NCBI RefSeq assembly: GCF_047229345.1
Contig: NZ_JBFTER010000004.1
Span: 1 to 64,000, forward strand
From: Cellulomonas_A sp047229345
GTDB lineage: Bacteria; Actinomycetota; Actinomycetes; Actinomycetales; Cellulomonadaceae
DNA: 64,000 nt
Direction: 5' to 3'
In this document: piece by piece, positions 8,712-18,533 of the stretch
How the letters are laid out: every line of letters begins with the position of its first letter
How positions within the stretch are numbered: the stretch's first letter is position 1
Translations under genes and position numbers: made by a program
Notes under the pieces: model-generated
Told to the model about the DNA's origin: nothing
Seen by the model: only the letters and a program-made list of their open reading frames with translations
Databases searched by the model: none

Positions 8712-9194
8712 TCAGCCGAACGTCTCGTGCAGCGTCGAGCGCTCCGCCTCGGTCAGGTTCGTCGCGATCAGCGTCTGGTGCAGGCCGTGGAAGCGTTCGC
8801 CGAGCCGGTCGAGGTCGGCGGCGTCGGTGACCGCGAACAGCGCGGAGGTGCCCGGGACGACGCTCGCGCGGATCCGTTCGATCTGCTCCTCGCCGATGCC
8901 GACCTTCGCGAAGTGCCGGGCGATGCCCCCCGTCGCTGCTCCCGCTGCCGCTCCGAGCAGCGGGACGAAGAAGAGGGCACCGAGCAGCAGGCCCCAGAGG
9001 GCGCCCCACCCCGCACCACGCTTCTCGTCCTCGTGCTCGTGGTGCACCGTGGGCTTGTCGGCGCCGGTCGGCCAGCTGACGACCGCGTGGTCGACGATGC
9101 GCACCAGCCCGTCGCCCTCCGCGTTCCTGAGGATGTCGGCCGCCTGCTGCGCGGCACCGGGGGTGTCGAACTGCCACACCGTGAACGTGGTCAT
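8712..9194 (-). CDS. DUF1269 family protein
   Basis: 160 residues. The N-terminal half starts with MTTFTVWQFD and looks like a small alpha/beta domain. In the middle is a Gly/Ala/Leu-rich stretch (about 62-90, GALWGLLLGALFF...AAAGAATGG) of glycine-zipper type. The C-terminal half is another soluble alpha/beta segment. This matches the DUF1269 family of unknown function, often found beside small membrane proteins in actinobacteria. It is followed by its own hairpin terminator. No biochemical role can be assigned. Confidence 0.75.
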   Translation of the reverse strand: MTTFTVWQFDTPGAAQQAADILRNAEGDGLVRIVDHAVVSWPTGADKPTVHHEHEDEKRGAGWGALWGLLLGALFFVPLLGAAAGAATGGIARHFAKVGIGEEQIERIRASVVPGTSALFAVTDAADLDRLGERFHGLHQTLIATNLTEAERSTLHETFG

Positions 9195-9230
9195 CGGGAC
9201 TCCTTCGACAGTGCTGGTCGGGAACAGGGG

Positions 9231-9644
9231 TCAGGCCGCGTCGTGGAGCTCGTCGTCGTTCACGACGAGCGCCCACAGCACGACGGTGCAGAGCGCGAGG
9301 GAGGCGAGGAGCCAGCCCGGGGTGACCGGCAGCGCGGCGAACTGCAGCAGCAGCACCGGGGTGATCACGACACCTGCGACGGCTCGGGCCCAACCGGGGC
9401 CGTCCGTCATCCGCGAGACGCCGAGCACGAGCACCAGGGCGGAGGCCGCGAGGAGCGCCCAGCCCGCTGCGGACACGTCGACCGCCGGGAGGCTGGTGCC
9501 GGTCCACGCGAGGACCGTCCGCGGCGAGAACGCCGCGACGAGGCCCGCGGTCGTCCCCCAGAGGCCGCTCATCACCATCAGCGGGGCGGCGAACCAGGTC
9601 CAGCCCTCCGGCCCGCTGACCTCGCGTGCTCGTCGTCGCGCCAT
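9231..9644 (-). CDS. Four-helix small membrane protein
   Basis: 137 residues with four hydrophobic segments (about 18-37, 55-75, 85-103 and 108-128) and a basic N-terminus. The pattern of paired helices with WTWFAAPLMVMSGLW near the start resembles conserved actinobacterial membrane proteins of the DUF7144 type. It lies 36 bp upstream of the DUF1269 gene on the same strand, so the two are probably co-transcribed. Function unknown. Confidence 0.72.
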   Translation of the reverse strand: MARRRAREVSGPEGWTWFAAPLMVMSGLWGTTAGLVAAFSPRTVLAWTGTSLPAVDVSAAGWALLAASALVLVLGVSRMTDGPGWARAVAGVVITPVLLLQFAALPVTPGWLLASLALCTVVLWALVVNDDELHDAA

Positions 9645-9818
9645 CGGCCCTCCTCGTGCGCCGTCGCTGCCTCCACGATCGTGACGGCGCTGCGGTCGGG
9701 CATCACCTGATGTGGGTGACCGGGGGAGCGGGCCGCGTGCCCCTCGGCGGACCGGAGCGACTCACCGCGTGCTTTCGCCCGCTCGACCGAGCGCGACAGC
9801 CGTCAGGCACCCCTAGAC

Positions 9819-9834
9819 TCGAACAGGTGTTCGA
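9819..9834 (+). promoter_or_regulatory. Perfect actinobacterial SOS (LexA) box
   Basis: TCGAACAGGTGTTCGA is a perfect match to the TCGAAC-N4-GTTCGA box bound by LexA in mycobacteria and relatives. It overlaps the last base of a TAGACT -10 box (9814-9819) and ends one base before the GAGGAGGT ribosome site of the gene starting at 9844. Binding here would block RNA polymerase, so the gene should be induced by DNA damage. Confidence 0.85.
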
Positions 9835-9843
9835 GGAGGTGTC

Positions 9844-10119
9844 ATGCGCGGAGGTCCAGACCGCGAGGTGAGCAACGCGGACCGGCCCGAGCGTGTGCCC
9901 GTCAAGCCGATGGGCAGCATCGAGGTCATCGTGCACGTGGTGTGGTCCGACGGCACGGAGGAGTGGCGACCGGCACGGGCGATCCGCTGGACGTCGACGC
10001 ACGTGATGGTCGGGTGGCGACGGGACCGGAGGGGTCGCGTGGACGAGGAGTGGGTGTGGCTGCGGGCGCAGGACGTCATGCGCTCGGTCACCTGGCTCGT
10101 GCCGCCCAGGCGCGCCTGA
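9844..10119 (+). CDS. Small protein of unknown function under SOS control
   Basis: 91 residues, ATG start with a strong GAGGAGGT site nine bases before it. The N-terminal 22 residues are polar and charged. The core (about 24-88) alternates hydrophobic and polar residues, with many Trp and Arg (VVWSDGTEEWRPARAIRWT, DEEWVWLRAQDVM), and looks like a small beta-rich domain that could bind nucleic acid or protein. There is no membrane segment. The perfect LexA box directly upstream is the main clue: its job is probably in the DNA-damage response, for example repair or cell-division delay. I do not recognise the family. Confidence 0.75.
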   Translation: MRGGPDREVSNADRPERVPVKPMGSIEVIVHVVWSDGTEEWRPARAIRWTSTHVMVGWRRDRRGRVDEEWVWLRAQDVMRSVTWLVPPRRA

Positions 10120-10463
10120 CGCACGGCTCGTGCCCGGGAGGGCGCATCGAGGACGACGTGCTCGATGCGCGACGGCGACGCGCCCGTCTCGATCGGCTCG
10201 CCCGAGTCGGCGGTCCACGTGCGTGGACGGTCGCGGCGCCCCGCGGGCCGTGCTCGGGCGCACGCCGGGTCGGGCTCACCCGAAGCGGACGAGGCGGTGC
10301 GTCCGCTCCGGTCGCGACGATCGTGGGCGGACGCCGTGACCACGGCGGTCGCGGGAGTGCGACGGCGCGTCTGCGCCTGCGGAGGGACGGGGCGCATGGA
10401 CACCGACGAGCCGACCGCGACCGGTGCGGACCGGGTGCCGACCCTCCGGCCGAGGTCCTGAGG
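10120..10463 (+). other. Intergenic region without a convincing gene
   Basis: 344 bp between the SOS gene and the formylglycine-generating enzyme. A 98-codon plus-strand frame ending at 10461 is open but Arg/Ala-rich with no recognisable pattern, and I do not call it. The promoter of the downstream cassette presumably lies here; I could not identify it. Confidence 0.4.
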
Positions 10464-11447
10464 GTGGCGCAGCGCACGAGGAGCGCCACGCGCGTCGACC
10501 TCGGCCAGCCGCCGCCGGCGACCCGTGCGCGCCGTGCCGGGATGGTCGAGATCCCGGCCGGCACGTTCACGATGGGCTCGGACGACCACTACCCGGAGGA
10601 GGCGCCGGCGCACAGGGTCGCCGTCGACGGGTTCTGGATGGACGAGCACGCCGTGACGAACGCGGAGTTCTCCCGCTTCGTGGCGCGCACCGGCTACGTG
10701 ACGTCCGCCGAGCGGGCGCCGGACCCGGCCGACTACCCGGGAGCGGCCGTGGAGCTGCTCGTGGCGGCGTCGGTCGTGTTCCGTCAGCCGACGCGCCGGG
10801 TCCCCCTCGACGACCCGCTGAACTGGTGGGCGTACGTCCCCGGCGCCTGCTGGCGCCGACCGCAGGGGCCGGGCAGCACCGCGAAGCGGCTGCCCGACCA
10901 CCCCGTGGTGCACGTCGCGTGGGAGGACGTGGCGGCCTACGCCGCGTGGGTCGGCAAGGAGCTGCCGACGGAGGCCGAGTGGGAGCACGCCGCGCGAGGC
11001 GGCCTCGACGGCGCGCCGTACGCGTGGGGCGACGAGCTCACCCCCGGCGGACGCTGGATGGCGAACACCTGGCAGGGCGAGTTCCCGCTGCACAACACCG
11101 GCGAGGACGGCCACACGGGCACCGCGCCGGTCGGCTCCTACCCGCCGAACGGCTACGGCCTCCTGGACATGATCGGCAACGTCTGGGAGTGGACGTCGGA
11201 CTGGTACGGCGCCCACGAGGCGGCCGCGCACGCGTGCTGCAGCATCCCGAACCCGCGCGGTGGCGACCGTGACGCGAGCCGGGACCCGGCGCTGCCCGGC
11301 GTCCGGATCCCGCGCCGGGTCATGAAGGGCGGGTCCCACCTGTGCGCACCGAACTACTGCCGGCGGTACCGGCCCGCGGCCCGCATGCCGCAACCCGTCG
11401 ACACGTCGACGTCGCACCTCGGCTTCCGCTGCATCAGCCGCGCATGA
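10464..11447 (+). CDS. Formylglycine-generating enzyme (sulfatase-modifying factor)
   Basis: 327 residues if GTG 10464 (GAGGT upstream) is the start; ATG 10542 (MVEIPAGTF) is the alternative. The FGE fold signatures are present: MVEIPAGTFTMGS, LPTEAEWEHAARGG, and MIGNVWEWTSDWYG. The decisive motif is C294-x4-C299 in SHLCAPNYCRRYRP, the copper-binding catalytic cysteine pair of true FGEs, followed by SHLGFRC. So it should oxidise the active-site cysteine of a type I sulfatase to formylglycine, not merely resemble the EgtB/SUMF group. The likely client is the CTAGR sulfatase at 14655-16157 on the same strand. It starts a run of five genes. Confidence 0.9.
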   Translation: MAQRTRSATRVDLGQPPPATRARRAGMVEIPAGTFTMGSDDHYPEEAPAHRVAVDGFWMDEHAVTNAEFSRFVARTGYVTSAERAPDPADYPGAAVELLVAASVVFRQPTRRVPLDDPLNWWAYVPGACWRRPQGPGSTAKRLPDHPVVHVAWEDVAAYAAWVGKELPTEAEWEHAARGGLDGAPYAWGDELTPGGRWMANTWQGEFPLHNTGEDGHTGTAPVGSYPPNGYGLLDMIGNVWEWTSDWYGAHEAAAHACCSIPNPRGGDRDASRDPALPGVRIPRRVMKGGSHLCAPNYCRRYRPAARMPQPVDTSTSHLGFRCISRA

Positions 11448-11472
11448 GCTCGACCACCGAAGGGGTTGCCGC

Positions 11473-12399
11473 ATGACGGATCCGCTCTCGACCTGGAACG
11501 ACGGTCCCGCGAAGGAGGCCATCCGCGACTACGTCGCCCGGACCGGCGAGGTCGGTGCCCCCGGCAGCGTGCCGGTCGAGGAGCGCGTCGCGGTGTTCGA
11601 CAACGACGGCACGCTCTGGTGCGAGAAGCCGATGCCGATCCAGCTCGACTTCATCCTGCGTCGCCTGGCCGCGATGGCCGAGGCGGACCCTGCGCTCAGG
11701 GACCGGCAACCGTGGCGAGCCGCCCACGAACGTGACTACCCCTGGCTGGCGCACGCGCTGGCCGCGCACTACGCCGGTGACAGCACCGACGTGCGGACGC
11801 TGGCCACCGGCATCGTCGCGGCCTTCGGGAACATCACGGTCGACGAGTTCGAGGCCGACGCCGACGCGTTCCTGCGCGGGACCGCGCACCCCTCGCTGGA
11901 CCGCGGCTACCTCGCGTGCGGGTACGCGCCGATGGTCCAGCTGCTCGCCCACCTGCGCGACCAGGGGTTCACGAACTACATCGCGTCGGGCGGCGGCCGG
12001 GACTTCATGCGGCCCGTCAGCGCGGAGATGTACGGCATCCCGCGCGAGGGCGTCATCGGCAGCGCGGTCGCCCTCGCGTACGTGCCCGGCGACGGGGGCG
12101 GGGCGATCACCCGCTCCCTCGCCGCGGACTACCTGGACGACGGCCCGGAGAAGCCGGTGCGCATCTGGACGCGCACGGGGCGCCGCCCGGTGCTCGCCGC
12201 GGGCAACTCGAACGGCGACATCGAGATGCTCGACTTCTCCCAGCACGCCGACCGGCCGTTCCTGCGGCTCCTCGTGCTGCACGACGACCCCGACCGCGAG
12301 TTCGCGTACGTCGCCGGCGCCGAGCGTGCGCTCGACCGCGCGGCGCAGAGCGGCTGGACCGTCGTCAGCATGAAGGACGACTGGGCGACGGTGTTCTGA
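11473..12399 (+). CDS. HAD-superfamily phosphatase (PSP-like)
   Basis: 308 residues, 25 bp after the FGE gene. Motif I is VFDNDGTLW with D43 and D45. A motif II-like IASGGG sits near 176, and LAAGNSNGDIEML carries the motif III/IV acidic residues. These define a HAD phosphoserine-phosphatase-like hydrolase with a helical cap between motifs I and II. There is no signal peptide. The substrate is unknown. Its position inside the FGE-sulfatase run suggests a shared physiological role. Confidence 0.85.
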   Translation: MTDPLSTWNDGPAKEAIRDYVARTGEVGAPGSVPVEERVAVFDNDGTLWCEKPMPIQLDFILRRLAAMAEADPALRDRQPWRAAHERDYPWLAHALAAHYAGDSTDVRTLATGIVAAFGNITVDEFEADADAFLRGTAHPSLDRGYLACGYAPMVQLLAHLRDQGFTNYIASGGGRDFMRPVSAEMYGIPREGVIGSAVALAYVPGDGGGAITRSLAADYLDDGPEKPVRIWTRTGRRPVLAAGNSNGDIEMLDFSQHADRPFLRLLVLHDDPDREFAYVAGAERALDRAAQSGWTVVSMKDDWATVF

Positions 12400-12410
12400 G
12401 TGGGCGCCCC

Positions 12411-13097
12411 ATGACGTCGCAGGAGACCTCGGGCCGCACGTCGCGCGAGCGCCTCATGGCCGGGGCGTTCGCGCTCGGCTCCGCCTGCTTCCTGCTCGGC
12501 CCGCTCCCCGGGTACGTCCAGCTCGTGGGCGCGACCGCCGACGCCGTGACGTTCTTCGTCGGCTCCCTGCTGTTCACGCTCGGCGGCGCCCTGCAGGTGT
12601 GGCTCGCTGCGGCCGGGCGCCGCACCGGGCCGCACGGTCGGGCCGACTGGTGGGCCGCCGTCGTCCAGTCGGCGGGGACGGTGCTCTTCAACATCTCGAC
12701 GTTCCGCGCGATGCAGGTCACGCTCGCGGACCCGGACTACGACCGGCTCGTGTGGCGGCCCGACGCGTTCGGCTCGATCTGCTTCCTGGTCTCCGGGCTC
12801 GTCGCCTACCGGGCGTCGGCGCGCCGCGGCTGGCTGCCCGTGACGGGGGGCCCGGGCTGGTGGCAGCCGGCGACGAACCTCCTGGGTTGCGTCTTCTTCG
12901 GGGTCTCCGCGGTGGCGGGGTACCTGCTGCCCGCGAGCGCCTCCCTGGTCGACGAGGCCGCCGCCGGCTGGACCACGTGCGCCGGCGCAGCGTGCTTCCT
13001 GGCCTGCGCGCTCGGCACGCTGCGCGACGACCGGCGCGGCGCGCGAGCCCGGCACGCGCTCGCGGGCGGAACCCACCGGCCGGCGCGCCCGCACTGA
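12411..13097 (+). CDS. YrhK-like membrane protein
   Basis: 228 residues from ATG 12411, 11 bp after the HAD gene. Six hydrophobic segments are visible, in two sets. The central part (FNISTFRAMQVTLADPDYDRLVWRPDAFGSICFL) resembles the YrhK domain found in stress-associated membrane proteins. There is a short basic C-terminal tail. It lies between the HAD and gadB genes on the same strand. Function unknown; a membrane role in acid or osmotic stress is a guess from its neighbour. Confidence 0.7.
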   Translation: MTSQETSGRTSRERLMAGAFALGSACFLLGPLPGYVQLVGATADAVTFFVGSLLFTLGGALQVWLAAAGRRTGPHGRADWWAAVVQSAGTVLFNISTFRAMQVTLADPDYDRLVWRPDAFGSICFLVSGLVAYRASARRGWLPVTGGPGWWQPATNLLGCVFFGVSAVAGYLLPASASLVDEAAAGWTTCAGAACFLACALGTLRDDRRGARARHALAGGTHRPARPH

Positions 13098-13140
13098 ACC
13101 GACACGCCATCAGTGACACACCATCAGAGGGAGCCCGATC

Positions 13141-14526
13141 ATGCTCAAGCACCCCGCCACGTCCTCGCCGCCGACCGGTGCGCTCGCGGTCGCGCCGATC
13201 TTCGGCCTCGACGGCCTCGTCATCCCCAAGCACGAGCTGCCCCCGGACGAGCTCGCCCCGGACGTGGCCTACCAGATCATCCACGACGAGCTGATGCTCG
13301 ACGGGAACGCGCGGCTGAACGCCGCGACGTTCGTCACGACGTGGATGGAGCCGCAGGCCGACCGGTTGATGGCCGAGTGCTTCGACAAGAACATGATCGA
13401 CAAGGACGAGTACCCCCAGACGGCGGAGATCGAGACCCGCTGCGTGACGATGCTCAGCCGCCTCTGGAACGTCCCGGACGCGCACCAGGCGACCGGGTGC
13501 TCGACGACCGGCTCGAGCGAGGCGGCGATGCTCGGCGGGCTGGCGCTCAAGCGTCGCTGGCAGCGGCGTCGGGAGGCCGAGGGGAAGCCGGCAGACCGGC
13601 CGAACCTCGTGATGGGCATCAACGTCCAGGTCTGCTGGGAGAAGTTCGCGAACTACTGGGACGTCGAGATGCGCCTGGTCCCGATGGAGGGCGACCGGTT
13701 CCACCTCTCCGCGGACGAGGCCGTCGCGATGTGCGACGAGAACACGATCGGCGTCGTGGCCGTCCTGGGGTCGACGTTCGACGGCTCCTACGAGCCCGTC
13801 GAGCAGATCTGCGCGGCGCTCGACGCGTTCCAGGCGGAGACGGGCCTCGACGTCCCCGTCCACGTCGACGGCGCGTCCGGCGCCTTCGTCGCCCCGTTCC
13901 TCGACCCCGAGCTCGTGTGGGACTTCCGCCTGGACCGGGTCGCCTCGATCAACGCGTCGGGGCACAAGTACGGGCTCGTCTACCCGGGGGTCGGCTGGAT
14001 CGTGTGGCGTGACGCCGCGGCGCTGCCGGAGGAGCTCATCTTCCGCGTGAACTACCTCGGGGACGACATGCCGACGTTCGCGCTGAACTTCTCGCGTCCG
14101 GGTGCTCAGGTCGTCGCGCAGTACTACAACTTCCTGCGGCTCGGCTTCAGCGGCTACCGGCGCGTCCACGGCTACGCCCGCGACGTCGCGACCCGCCTGT
14201 CCGGGCAGATCGCCGAGCTGGGCCCGTTCGAGCTGCTCACGAAGGGCGACGAGCTCCCGGTCTTCGCCTTCCGGCTGCACGAGTCGAACACGAGCTTCAC
14301 CGCCTTCGACGTGTCGAACGCCCTCCGCGAGCGCGGCTGGCAGGTGCCCGCGTACACGTTCCCGGCGAACCGGGAGGACGTCGCCGCGCTGCGCGTCGTC
14401 GTCCGGCGCGGGTTCACCCACGACCTCGCCGACATGCTCCTCGCCGACCTCAGGCGTCAGCTCCCGCGGCTGCAGCGGCAGCCGGCGCCGGTCCACGGGG
14501 CCGACGCGGCGGGGTTCCGGCACTAG
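13141..14526 (+). CDS. gadB: Glutamate decarboxylase
   Basis: 461 residues, normal length. The PLP lysine is K276 in INASGHKYGLVYPG, at the same number as in E. coli GadB. CSTTGSSEAAMLGG and HVDGASGAFVAPF provide the cofactor-binding serine and aspartate. The enzyme converts glutamate to GABA and CO2 and consumes a cytoplasmic proton, giving acid resistance or feeding a GABA shunt. No glutamate/GABA antiporter (GadC) is encoded next to it; instead it lies between a YrhK-like membrane protein and an arylsulfatase. Symbol from motif recognition. Confidence 0.92.
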   Translation: MLKHPATSSPPTGALAVAPIFGLDGLVIPKHELPPDELAPDVAYQIIHDELMLDGNARLNAATFVTTWMEPQADRLMAECFDKNMIDKDEYPQTAEIETRCVTMLSRLWNVPDAHQATGCSTTGSSEAAMLGGLALKRRWQRRREAEGKPADRPNLVMGINVQVCWEKFANYWDVEMRLVPMEGDRFHLSADEAVAMCDENTIGVVAVLGSTFDGSYEPVEQICAALDAFQAETGLDVPVHVDGASGAFVAPFLDPELVWDFRLDRVASINASGHKYGLVYPGVGWIVWRDAAALPEELIFRVNYLGDDMPTFALNFSRPGAQVVAQYYNFLRLGFSGYRRVHGYARDVATRLSGQIAELGPFELLTKGDELPVFAFRLHESNTSFTAFDVSNALRERGWQVPAYTFPANREDVAALRVVVRRGFTHDLADMLLADLRRQLPRLQRQPAPVHGADAAGFRH

Positions 14527-14654
14527 CACCCGGCGGCACCGCCGGTCCCGGGCACCACGTGCTCGTCCGTCCGGGATGAGCCGGGCGACAACTCGCAGAC
14601 GTTTCACTCGATTCCGAGGCGCGACGGGTGGTCGCGCCCCTAGGGGAGGTCGTC

Positions 14655-16157
14655 ATGGCATCGGAGCAACCGAACATCCTCGTCATCTGGGGTGACGACA
14701 TCGGCATCTCGAACCTCAGCTGCTACAGCGACGGCCTGATGGGGTACCGCACACCGAACATCGACCGGATCGCCGACGAGGGGGGTCGGTTCACCGACTG
14801 CTACGGCGAGCAGAGCTGCACCGCCGGCAGGGCGGCGTTCATCTGCGGCCAGAACCCGCTCCGGACCGGCCTGACGAAGGTCGGCATGCCGGGGGCGACG
14901 GTCGGGCTGCAGGCTGAGGACCCCACGATCGCCACCGCGCTCAAGGCGCACGGGTACGCCACGGGGCAGTTCGGCAAGAACCACCTCGGCGACCGGGACG
15001 AGCACCTGCCGACCCTGCACGGCTTCGACGAGTTCTTCGGGAACCTCTACCACCTGAACGCGGAGGAGGAGCCGGAGCTCGCCGACTACCCGACGCCGGA
15101 GGACATGCCGAACTTCCGCGAGCGCTTCGGGCCACGCGGGGTCATCCACTCGTGGGCGAACCCCGACGGGACGCAGCGCATCGAGGACACCGGGCCGCTC
15201 ACGAAGAAGCGGATGGAGACCGTGGACGACGAGTTCATCGCCGCGGCGTCGGGCTTCATGACCGACCGGGTCCGGGAGGACAAGCCCTTCTTCGTCTGGT
15301 TCAACTCGACCCACATGCACTTCCGCACGCACGTCAAGCCCGAGAGCCGCGGGCAGTCGGGGCGGTGGCAGTCCGAGTACCACGACACGATGATCGACCA
15401 CGACGCGCAGGTCGGTGAGCTGCTGGGACTCCTCGACGAGCTCGGCGTCGCGGAGAACACGATCGTCGTCTACTCCACGGACAACGGCCCGCACATGAAC
15501 TCCTGGCCGGACTCCGGGATGACGCCCTTCCGCGGGGAGAAGAACTCGAACTGGGAGGGCGCCTACCGGGTGCCCGCCGTCGTCCGGTGGCCCGGCCGGA
15601 TCGCGGCCGGCACCGTCTTCAACGGGATCATGAGCCACAGCGACTGGTTCCCGACGCTCCTGGCGGCAGCCGGCGTCCCGGACGTCGCCGAGCAGCTGCT
15701 GCGCGGCGTGGAGCTCGGCGGGGTGACGTACAAGGTCCACCTGGACGGTCACGACCAGCTGCCGTACCTCACCGGGGAGACCGACGAGAGCCCGCGTGTC
15801 CACTTCTTCTACGTCTCGGACGACGGCGACCTGACCGCGATCCGCTACGACAACTGGAAGCTGGTGTTCCTCGAGCAGCGGGCGCCGGGCACGCTGCGGG
15901 TGTGGGCCGAGCCCTTCACCCACCTGCGCGTCCCGAAGATCTTCAACCTGCGCACCGACCCGTACGAGCGCGCCGACATCACCTCGAACACGTACTACGA
16001 CTGGCTCCTGGACCACGCGTGGATCGTCGTGCCGATGCAGGCGTTCGTGCTCGGCATGATCCAGACGATGATCGAGTTCCCACCCCGCCAGAAGCCCGCC
16101 AGCTTCAGCCTCGACCAGGTCCTCGAGAAGCTCCGGACGGGCATCCCGAGCTCGTGA
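14655..16157 (+). CDS. Type I (formylglycine) arylsulfatase with CTAGR motif
   Basis: 500 residues from ATG 14655 with GGGGAGG nearby. The metal ligands in ILVIWGDDIG open the alkaline-phosphatase-like fold. The activation motif is C55-T-A-G-R59, so proline of the classical CxPxR is replaced by alanine. Other sulfatase signatures include TGQFGKNHLGD, FVWFNSTHMH and YSTDNGPHMNSWPDSG. There is no signal peptide, so it would act in the cytoplasm unless exported by another route. It needs formylglycine formation, which the FGE at 10464-11447 can supply. Substrate unknown; family members hydrolyse aryl sulfates or sulfated sugars. Confidence 0.9.
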   Translation: MASEQPNILVIWGDDIGISNLSCYSDGLMGYRTPNIDRIADEGGRFTDCYGEQSCTAGRAAFICGQNPLRTGLTKVGMPGATVGLQAEDPTIATALKAHGYATGQFGKNHLGDRDEHLPTLHGFDEFFGNLYHLNAEEEPELADYPTPEDMPNFRERFGPRGVIHSWANPDGTQRIEDTGPLTKKRMETVDDEFIAAASGFMTDRVREDKPFFVWFNSTHMHFRTHVKPESRGQSGRWQSEYHDTMIDHDAQVGELLGLLDELGVAENTIVVYSTDNGPHMNSWPDSGMTPFRGEKNSNWEGAYRVPAVVRWPGRIAAGTVFNGIMSHSDWFPTLLAAAGVPDVAEQLLRGVELGGVTYKVHLDGHDQLPYLTGETDESPRVHFFYVSDDGDLTAIRYDNWKLVFLEQRAPGTLRVWAEPFTHLRVPKIFNLRTDPYERADITSNTYYDWLLDHAWIVVPMQAFVLGMIQTMIEFPPRQKPASFSLDQVLEKLRTGIPSS

Positions 16158-16161
16158 CCCG

Positions 16162-16190
16162 CGACCCCGCGGGACGGGCGGACGGGACGC

Positions 16191-16206
<16 letters not shown>
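16162..16206. terminator. Bidirectional terminator between sulfatase and antiporter
   Basis: A perfect 13-bp inverted repeat (CGACCCCGCGGGA / TCCCGCGGGGTCG) with a 19-nt loop lies between the convergent genes. Its right arm is inside the 3' end of the antiporter gene. Confidence 0.7.
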
Positions 16207-17516
<1,310 letters not shown>

Positions 17517-17729
17517 GGCCGCCGCGCGCTCCCGGCGTCGCGGTCACCGGCCTGCAGGCCGAGCCGACCTCACGTCACGGGCGGCGTGGCGCCGGGGCGT
17601 CCGGGACGGCGGAACGCTCGTGGTCCCGCCGGCTGGTGCCCGAACCTACCGACCGTCGTCGCGATCCCGCCTCACCCGTGACGGGGGACGCCGTCGCCGC
17701 CGTCACTCGAGCGTCCGCCCTCGGGGAGG

Positions 17730-17831
17730 TCACGGCGTGACGCGTCGCCACCACGTCTCGTGGTGCGGGAGGGTCTCGTACCGGTCGAGCTCGCTCCGGA
17801 CGTAGGTGGTGACGACGTCGCGCAGGCGCAC
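17730..17831 (-). CDS. Possible 33-residue protein overlapping the GNAT stop
   Basis: GTG at 17831 overlaps the TAG of the upstream acetyltransferase by one base, and the frame stays open for 33 residues (start VRLRDVVTTYVRSELDR, end WWRRVTP). Nearly every codon ends in G or C, as in real genes here, whereas flanking non-coding DNA does not keep this. It may be a coupled small protein, or the displaced C-terminus of an older gene. I do not recognise it. Confidence 0.4.
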   Translation of the reverse strand: MRLRDVVTTYVRSELDRYETLPHHETWWRRVTP

Positions 17832-18451
17832 TATCCGGTGCCGGTGCCGGTGCCGGTGCCGGCGCCGGAGGCGAGGCGGTGCTGGAGGTGGGTGCGCACG
17901 GTGGGCCACTCGGCGGCGATGATCGAGAAGACGACGGTGTCCCGCAGCGTGCCGTCGGGCATGACCTTGTGGCTGCGCAGCACGCCGTCCTGCTTGGCCC
18001 CGAGGCGGGCGATGGCTGCACGGGACTGCAGGTTCATCCAGTGCGTGCTGAACTGCACCGCGATGCAGTCCCAGGCCTCGAACGCGTGGGTGAGCATCAG
18101 GAGCTTCGCCTCGGTGTTCACCTGCGTGCCCTGGGCGGAGCGGGCCAGCCAGGTCGCCCCGATCTCCACCCGCCGGCTGGCCGCGTCCGCGTCGCAGAAG
18201 GTGGTCATGCCCAGCACCTCACCGGTCGCGGCGCGGCGAGTGACGAAGGGCAGCATCGAGCCTGCCCGCTCCTCCTGGAGGCGGCGCTCGATCTCGGCCC
18301 GCATGTCCTCGGGGGTAGGGATGCGGGTGTACCAGAGCGTCCACAGCTCCCCGTCACGCACAGCGTCGACCAGGCCGTCGTGGTGCTCGTGGCCGAGCGG
18401 CTCGAGCACCACGTGATCGCCCTGGAGGACCGTGCGGTCGAGGAAGGTCAT
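17831..18451 (-). CDS. GNAT acetyltransferase, RimJ/RimL type
   Basis: 206 residues. The start MTFLDRTVLQGDHVVLEPL and the later TTFCDADAASRRVEIGATWL, AKLLMLTHAFEAW and RAAIARLGAKQDGVLRSH are those of the RimJ/RimL branch, which acetylates protein N-termini or small amines using acetyl-CoA. The C-terminus ends in a Gly-Thr repeat encoded by a hexanucleotide microsatellite, beyond the normal end of the fold, so the tail is probably dispensable and variable in length. Confidence 0.85.
   Translation of the reverse strand: MTFLDRTVLQGDHVVLEPLGHEHHDGLVDAVRDGELWTLWYTRIPTPEDMRAEIERRLQEERAGSMLPFVTRRAATGEVLGMTTFCDADAASRRVEIGATWLARSAQGTQVNTEAKLLMLTHAFEAWDCIAVQFSTHWMNLQSRAAIARLGAKQDGVLRSHKVMPDGTLRDTVVFSIIAAEWPTVRTHLQHRLASGAGTGTGTGTG
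17835..17868. repeat. Hexanucleotide repeat (CCGGTG)n
   Basis: Four exact CCGGTG units and one CCGGCG unit followed by CCGG encode the Gly-Thr tail of the acetyltransferase. Unit gain or loss keeps the reading frame. Confidence 0.85.
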
Positions 18452-18533
18452 GGCGGCACCCTAGAGCCCGCCACGACCACGACGGCGCCGCGTACGGGCC
18501 GCCGCGCGCAGGCGACCCGGTACGTCCGGGCGT

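Noticed and set aside
10165..10461. 98-codon frame just before the FGE gene
   Set aside because: Arg/Ala-rich with no recognisable pattern and no ribosome site.
17835..17868. Possible CRISPR-like repeat
   Set aside because: Simple 6-bp tandem repeat without spacers, inside a coding region. No CRISPR array was found in the window.
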